From Scleropages formosus (taxonomy: Eukaryota; Chordata; Actinopteri; Osteoglossiformes; Osteoglossidae), in contig NC_041825.1 of assembly GCF_900964775.1 (NCBI RefSeq), positions 3,694,001 to 3,758,000 of the forward strand: a DNA stretch of 64,000 nucleotides, given 5' to 3'. The notes beneath the pieces were generated by a model, which was not told where the DNA came from, did not search any database, and saw only the letters and a list, made by a program, of their open reading frames with translations. The translations under genes and the position numbers were made by a program. Of the stretch, positions 58,520 to 64,000 are shown one piece after another (within the stretch, counting starts at the first letter, position 1; each line of letters starts with the position of its first letter).

Positions 58520-60070
58520 CATATAAGAGGGAGGAAGACTTTAACCTAGTGGTTTATTATTTTACTGCAGTGAGGTCATAAAAAGAAGTTTGATCAGGAA
58601 TAAGCAGTAAGAAAATTCCACACGATCTCTATAAATATGTTTCTGTTTTAGTGTGGTTTCACAAGTGGTATCTTTACTTGAAAAAAGAGTCTAAATGAAG
58701 TCAGATGTGAGAAGTGCATCAGCCCAAGTGAAGTTATGTGAAGGAACCGCCACTGCAGAGCTTGAACATCTGCACTTGCATGTTGCTGCTTCAAGCCGAA
58801 GGAGGAGCTCAACGTTTTTCCCGTAAAATGCCTGGATGCATGTTTTAATCACCTTTTATTACACCACACGTCACATGCACAGCGTTACTACCCTGGAATT
58901 TTGGATTCAGTTCAATATACCTGTGGGCAATGTGTTCTATACTTACATGCTTCCCTTTATGGTTTATTCTGAGCATTTACATTCTGTTTGCATTATAATT
59001 TACATGTACTTCCACCACAGTGTGTAAATAAACCTGATCTTCTTCCAACACTAGTACAGTGTTCGCAATTTGCTATTTTAAAACAATGTAATAAGAAAAT
59101 GTACGACTATACAGCGCAAGTTTTTTCAGACACTTTAAAAAATAGGCCATTGTGTTTGCTTTAGTTCATGTTTTTCAATACCACCATCTAAATGACTGTG
59201 TTTTCTGCCCATGTTGTGAAATTTAAATTAAAAATTAAATCTCCACTTTCAAATTCACAGGTAGCATGCAGGAAAATCAAATGCAGATTGCATATTTTTA
59301 TTTTTATTCACGAGAGTCATGTTTAAGTTTTTCTTCTTTCTTCCAAAGCTGCTATTAATGTGAAACTTCAATTTAAAGACCTATCTGAGTAAATTAACTG
59401 TTTTCAAGATGTGCTGCAAAACAGCATTACAAAGTACTTTCTGTACTTCCTTGTCTTTCATATTCTACTCACAAGAAACATTTCAACGGCTGATCAAAAA
59501 TGATTTCAAATACTAAATGCGGTAAAATATTTTGTATGTTATCAACGTAAATGTTCATGTCTGATTTTCACAGCTGGTACTATTTGAAACAAGGGCATTG
59601 GGAAAGGAGGCAGCAAATAAATGCATTTGTGTTTAAACTGAAATCACTGAAAGCTTGATAAATAGTAGTTCATGTAGAAAGGGAGATAGGCTGCTTGAGA
59701 ACAAGGAAGTAGGAGGCAGGGCAAAGGTTGCATTTTAGTGCCGTTCCAAAGAAAAGGAGAAGTAAGAGCTGGTGGCAAAGTGACATGAGGAGACTGCAAC
59801 GAAAATAAAATCGTGTCGTACGTGGAGCGAAAAAGACGGCAAAGAGGAGCTGCTAGGTGGTTTGCTGGATTTCTCTCATTGACGTAGAAACACTATTTAT
59901 CCAAGACACTACTGACCAGGCCTCTGGAGGCACAGAAAACCTGGGCATGACAGGGTGTGACATATGACGAGAACCACCGCGGCTGCGTACGCTGACGTTT
60001 CCAGCATCACATGCGAGGACTGTGAAGTATCTCGACACAGTTGTGACTTTCCCATATTCTGAATTCTCAA
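58520..60070. other. Intergenic before the candidate membrane-protein gene
   Basis: AT-rich to 59.6 kb, then GC-richer toward 60.07 kb, which would be promoter and 5' UTR of the gene starting at 60072. No TATA box was identified with confidence. Confidence 0.4.
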
Positions 60071-60071
60071 T

Positions 60072-63000
60072 ATGGACGTGACTCACCTGCTGCTGTGGCT
60101 ATTCGTTGCTCCAGTCTGGGTAAGTGTTTCCGTTTACACTTCTCATGGGGAGAACATGCAAACCCCACACAGACCGAGCAGGGATCGAACCACCATCCTC
60201 TCGCACCACCCAGGTGCTGTGAGACAGCAGCGCTACTAAGCATTTGTACATGGGTTATTTATTCCTTAAGGCAAACAAATCACAATTGTTCATTTTCAAC
60301 GTACCCTTATTATGATCTTTATATGTTAAAATGTTCATGTTGGTCCCGCTGATGCCACTCCAGTTTTTACTGTATCCTCTTGGCACTGTTTTTCCACATT
60401 TCATCCAGTTTGATCACTGTCTGCTGAATAATATATGTAATTTAGTAGCCGATAAATTGAACGGGAAAAGTCTGAAACCTGCGTACATGTGGGCTGAGAC
60501 TTGCACTTGAAAACGTACTGGACAGATGCGATGTTCCTACGTCCACATCTTCTCCAAAATAACAGTGTCATTTATAAAACATTCATTTATGGGGTCTGGA
60601 ATGTTTTCATTTCACATCCCCTTTGTCTTTTTGAAAATTTCCTAGCCGCTACAGTAAAAACATTGAAACTGTTTAATGGCGGGCAACTAGAGTTTTCTCT
60701 TCATACAAATGGTTCTTAAAAATGAATCTTTTCCGCCAAGTCTTCAAATAGTTGTAAATTATGGTTGCCTTTAATAATCTTGCAGGAAGTCCATAACTTC
60801 AGTTATGCAAAGATTGAACTGTGGCTGATAAAAAGGAAACTGGCAGCAGTTGGAGGCATTGATGTAACCTCTGAAAATACCAATGTTCCTCAACATGTGA
60901 GGAGCGTTTACACAACTGTCATCGTGCTGTTACAGTAGCAGTAGAGTTTCGGTGGAGACTGAGCTAGGATATAATAAGCGAGATGAAAAACTCTCCTCTT
61001 TGTGAAGTCATGCTGTGGAATATTGATGGATTCATCACCATCCTTTTTTTTCCATTTTAACATTTTATTTAATGAAATACAAAGCATGATTCCAGGTGCT
61101 GGTGCCCATACCAGACCAGGAACTGAAGAGGATAATGTCTTAGTTGAGCCAGGAAAAGGAAACAGACTTGTGTGAGCTGTTCATCCAAAAACACCCTGAG
61201 GTTTTTTTTTTTTTTATAAAATTGCCTTCCATTCACTTAAAACGATGCACGTAGCTGCTTTTGTCATACCAATCCTTTGTTTACCACACATGTTTATTCA
61301 GCGTATTTCATTAAAAATCATTCCGTACACAATACCTAATCTGATCAAATAGAGCAACCCAAAGAGTGATGCTCATTTTCCCATTCAGATCATCGCAGTA
61401 CAGTGAACGGAACTGAGGATCACCTTCAGCACTGCCAGGCTGGCTGCTCAGCTGATGAAACAAATATATACAGCTTTTTGTCCTGAATGTGACAGATACA
61501 CTCAGACCAGCTCAAGAGAACTTAGTCTTACCAGCATAGTGTGGTCACCTGTGAGGCTAGGAAGTGAATTCAAGAAGTATGGCTACTTATACAACTAAGG
61601 TTTACCAAGTCAGTCACAAGTACAAAAATATATTTGGTTCCTATTTTATACAGTATATGACAAACTATAAGTAGACAAACAAGAGTGAACCAATATCATT
61701 AAACCAAGACAGCATAATAAATGGACAGTGACTGACTTCCAGAGTCTCTGGTTACTGAAGAAAATACTGTACTTTGATACTGTAGTACAAAGATTAATAA
61801 AACCATATTATGGTAAAGGGCAATAAAGTAGTTTAAAGACAACAATTTGTGCCAAGAAGAGGAAGGAGGACTTTTTTGAAGAAGTAATGGAAAAAGAAAA
61901 AAGGACAGCTGTGGTGTGAGCCCTAGATGTTTGTGCTTACAGAGCACTATGTGCCACAGATGCAGCAGGTCTATATATTTATAAATATTTAAAAAAAAAA
62001 CCCATACAAACATGTCAGGAATTAAGTGCATGATCCACCAAGAAAGGAGTGCGAGGTGTTAATGTGTGAAGATGGGGGAACTGAAAGTTGCCAGCTGCTC
62101 AGGAAGGATGTCTCCATCTTCAGCACATCTTCCCCCTCTGCAAGGTGGCAATAGGTACATCTACTTACATCTCCCCCATGAGCATCATTGGAGCCCAGGG
62201 TGTCACACAACCGGCCAGGCATATATAGGGTGTACAGCTATCACATATTAATAGGTGCGCCCTTAATCAGATGATACGGTATGACAGCATCCCTCTTGCT
62301 AGGAGGACACAAAACATTATCTAGACTCCCACATGGTGTAAAAATTACAAAGAAAAACCGCACACAGGACAAATGGTTAACAAATAATTATTGAAAACTG
62401 AAAATAATCCTTTCCAGTAATTAGATCATTTTGTTTTTTATATTTATGTTTATTATAGGTATGAGTCAGGAGGAAATACCTGGGGTACCTATGGCCGCTG
62501 TGTAATTAGGCAGTTGATAGAAACACTTGAAGGGATTCAGTTTAGCGGGCGGAGTGTACGTTTTCAGAACCAGTCTCTGCTTCGACATGTAAATTTAAAG
62601 GAAAGCACTTTGTGTTTCTGTTCCTAATGTTTGGAGGCTACCATTTTTAATATTCTTCCTCCTTTTAGTGCCAGTCTAATGATACAACTTCTGCAACAAC
62701 ATCAATGGTAGCAACATTATCAACATCAACATCAACAGCATCAACATCAACAACATTAACAATCCCTGCAACCATGCCTAGTGAGTACCTTTTCAGTCTC
62801 TAATCATATAGCATATTTGGGTTTGCATTTTCTACTACAGGAAGTCCCTGGATTACGAACGAGTTTCGTTCCTAAGTCTGTCTTTAAGTCATTTTTGTAC
62901 ATAAGTCAGAACAATTTGGTACGGTTTGTATCTAACATCAGTCAGTCAAATGTCCGTCTTAGTATACAGTATACTGTGTACTTTTCCATGCATAAAAAAC

Positions 63001-63834
63001 ATTAAAGAAACACTTCCGGAAACACTAAAACATCTTTAATATAACAATACAGTAATAATAATAATAAGGTAAAGCTCGGAGGTTCTCGGTTCTGACTCCG
63101 TTGTGGTGGAATGACCCTCTGTCTACATTCAAGAAGGGTCTGAAAACTTACCTTTTCCAGACCCACTTTGCCCAAAATCTCTCCAGCTCATTTATGCACC
63201 GTAACTTCATGAGCATCCCCAGATACAGCCTTTATTCAGCCACTACTCCGGCATGGTATTTGCTTCTTTGTGTATCTTATAATATTTAAAAAATAAATAA
63301 ATAAAAATTGGTGGGAGGGTATCGGGCTTTGTTTATCTTGTGTTTAATGCCCCTACTTGAACGATGAACCTTGGTGCAGTATACCTAAGTAGGTAACCAA
63401 TTTAGGTATACTTGAGACTCACATGTCTGCAGCTATGTCTCTTTCTCAGTGTAATGCATAAATTGTACTTTTGCGGAGATGTATGTCGCTTTGGACAAAG
63501 GCGTCTGCTAAATGAATAAATGTAAATGTAATAATAGAATGTAATGATGTAATGATAATAATGAAAACAACAGTAATAATAATAATACATGTAACTACAG
63601 TATTTATCATAGAGAGAGGTGAGGAGGTGGAAAGAGAGAATGTGTGTGTGTGTAGGTATAAAAATTATTAAGGAAACTTTAATGTTTGCTTTTCCAGTGT
63701 TCATTGGCGTTTCACCTGTTTCCGATCGCTTCATTATTTCCACTTTAATTTCAATTGTGATCGTTTTCCTTTTCTTGGATGCATCACCATCACTTGCATC
63801 GCATTTATGCTTGGTGCCATGGTTACGAGGGTAA
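60072..63834 (+). CDS. Candidate signal-peptide, Ser/Thr-stalk, single-pass membrane protein (four-helix cytokine-like?)
   Basis: Six exons fit together in phase: 60072-60119 (MDVTHLLLWLFVAPVW, a signal peptide; donor GTAAGT), 60786-60896 (acceptor TTGCAG, donor GTGAGG), exon 3 ending at 61200, 62466-62588 (donor GTAAAT), 62669-62780 (acceptor TTTTAG, donor GTGAGT) and 63698-63834 (acceptor TTCCAG). Exons 1-4 end in phase 0 and exon 5 in phase 1. Exon 3 starts either at 61096, which brings in an in-frame TAG at 61141, or at 61144, where that TAG is the acceptor. Exon 5 is a mucin-like Thr/Ser stalk beginning CQSND; exon 6 has the helix FIISTLISIVIVFLFL. Size, phase-0 exons and layout resemble FLT3LG or CSF1. 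Similarity to FLT3LG is weak (the LC..L and QN.S...CQ.D spacings). It could also be an unrelated small membrane protein. Confidence 0.45.
60144..60238 (-). mobile_element. V-SINE head fragment in intron 1
   Basis: GGGGAGAACATGCAAACCCC and CTCGCACCACCCAGGTGCTG only. Confidence 0.8.
61202..62458. other. Intron of the candidate membrane-protein gene
   Basis: Lies between candidate exons 3 and 4. No repeat recognised and no further exon with convincing splice sites. Confidence 0.4.
63068..63530 (+). mobile_element. L2-clade LINE, 3' end fragment with tail
   Basis: Block GGTTCTCGGTTCTGACTCCG and the FKKGLKTYLFQTHF coding part, then the complete 3' end with GTCGCTTTGGACAAAGGCGT and CTGCTAAATGAATAAATGTA. 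It lies between candidate exons 5 and 6 and best shows the tail shared with the SINEs. Confidence 0.87.
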
Positions 63835-64000
63835 AAACAAAAAAATTAAAGCCAAATCAGTAACGCACACGAGTCACTGGTAACAGCAACATGGTCTGAC
63901 TGAAAGAACCAAGTCTTTGTCCTACCTTGGGCTCAGGCACCCTGTCTATGAACCAACGAACCGCTGCAGACACGCAATGTTTTGATCTGTTATGTAACTC

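Overview
The window reads as genomic DNA of a bony fish. It has intron-rich vertebrate genes with GT-AG splice sites, many tRNA-derived SINEs (including the V-SINE type typical of fishes), L2-clade LINE fragments and long dinucleotide and trinucleotide runs. One very abundant SINE family, with a GGTTCGAGTCC B box and a (TG)n tail, resembles repeats I associate with osteoglossomorph fishes such as arowana. That placement is an inference from memory, not a proof.

Layout. 0.6-2.7 kb (minus): the first three coding exons of a synaptotagmin (luminal N-terminus, membrane helix, start of C2A); the rest lies off the left edge. 3-7.4 kb: repeats. 7.4-42.6 kb: an array of six ferritin genes, all on the minus strand. 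Ferritins 1-5 are H-type with complete ferroxidase ligands, a canonical iron-responsive element (IRE) in the 5' UTR, and a shared core promoter with TATA-like, CRE (TGACGTCA), inverted CCAAT and GC boxes. Ferritin 6 is an old, divergent paralogue that has lost most ferroxidase ligands. 43-48 kb: SINEs and a 5'-truncated L2 LINE. 48.6-50.2 kb (minus): a two-exon CALHM-like membrane protein with an in-frame stop. 52.1-54.7 kb: a broken Ty3/Gypsy fossil. 60.1-63.8 kb (plus): six candidate exons of a small secreted or membrane protein with a signal peptide, a Thr/Ser-rich stalk and a membrane helix. It has the layout of a membrane-anchored four-helix cytokine (FLT3LG is the closest thought).

The main result is how the ferritin array grew. 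Ferritins 1, 2 and 3 sit in near-identical tandem units of about 6.0, 6.0 and 7.5 kb. Ferritins 2 and 3 are chimeras: promoter through most of exon 4 matches ferritin 1, while the last coding bases and 3' UTR match ferritin 4. The switch falls in a 28-bp stretch inside exon 4, as expected from unequal crossing-over between two ferritin genes. The intergenic DNA carried along contains paired TGACnnnGC antioxidant-response-type motifs 33 bp apart. The same pair at the same spacing survives upstream of the much more diverged ferritin 4. Each H gene therefore seems to carry an oxidative-stress element upstream, a CRE promoter and an iron-controlled 5' UTR, and dosage has been raised by tandem duplication.

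Limits: all splice sites and boundaries were read by eye. Percent identities, phylogeny and family assignments were not computed.
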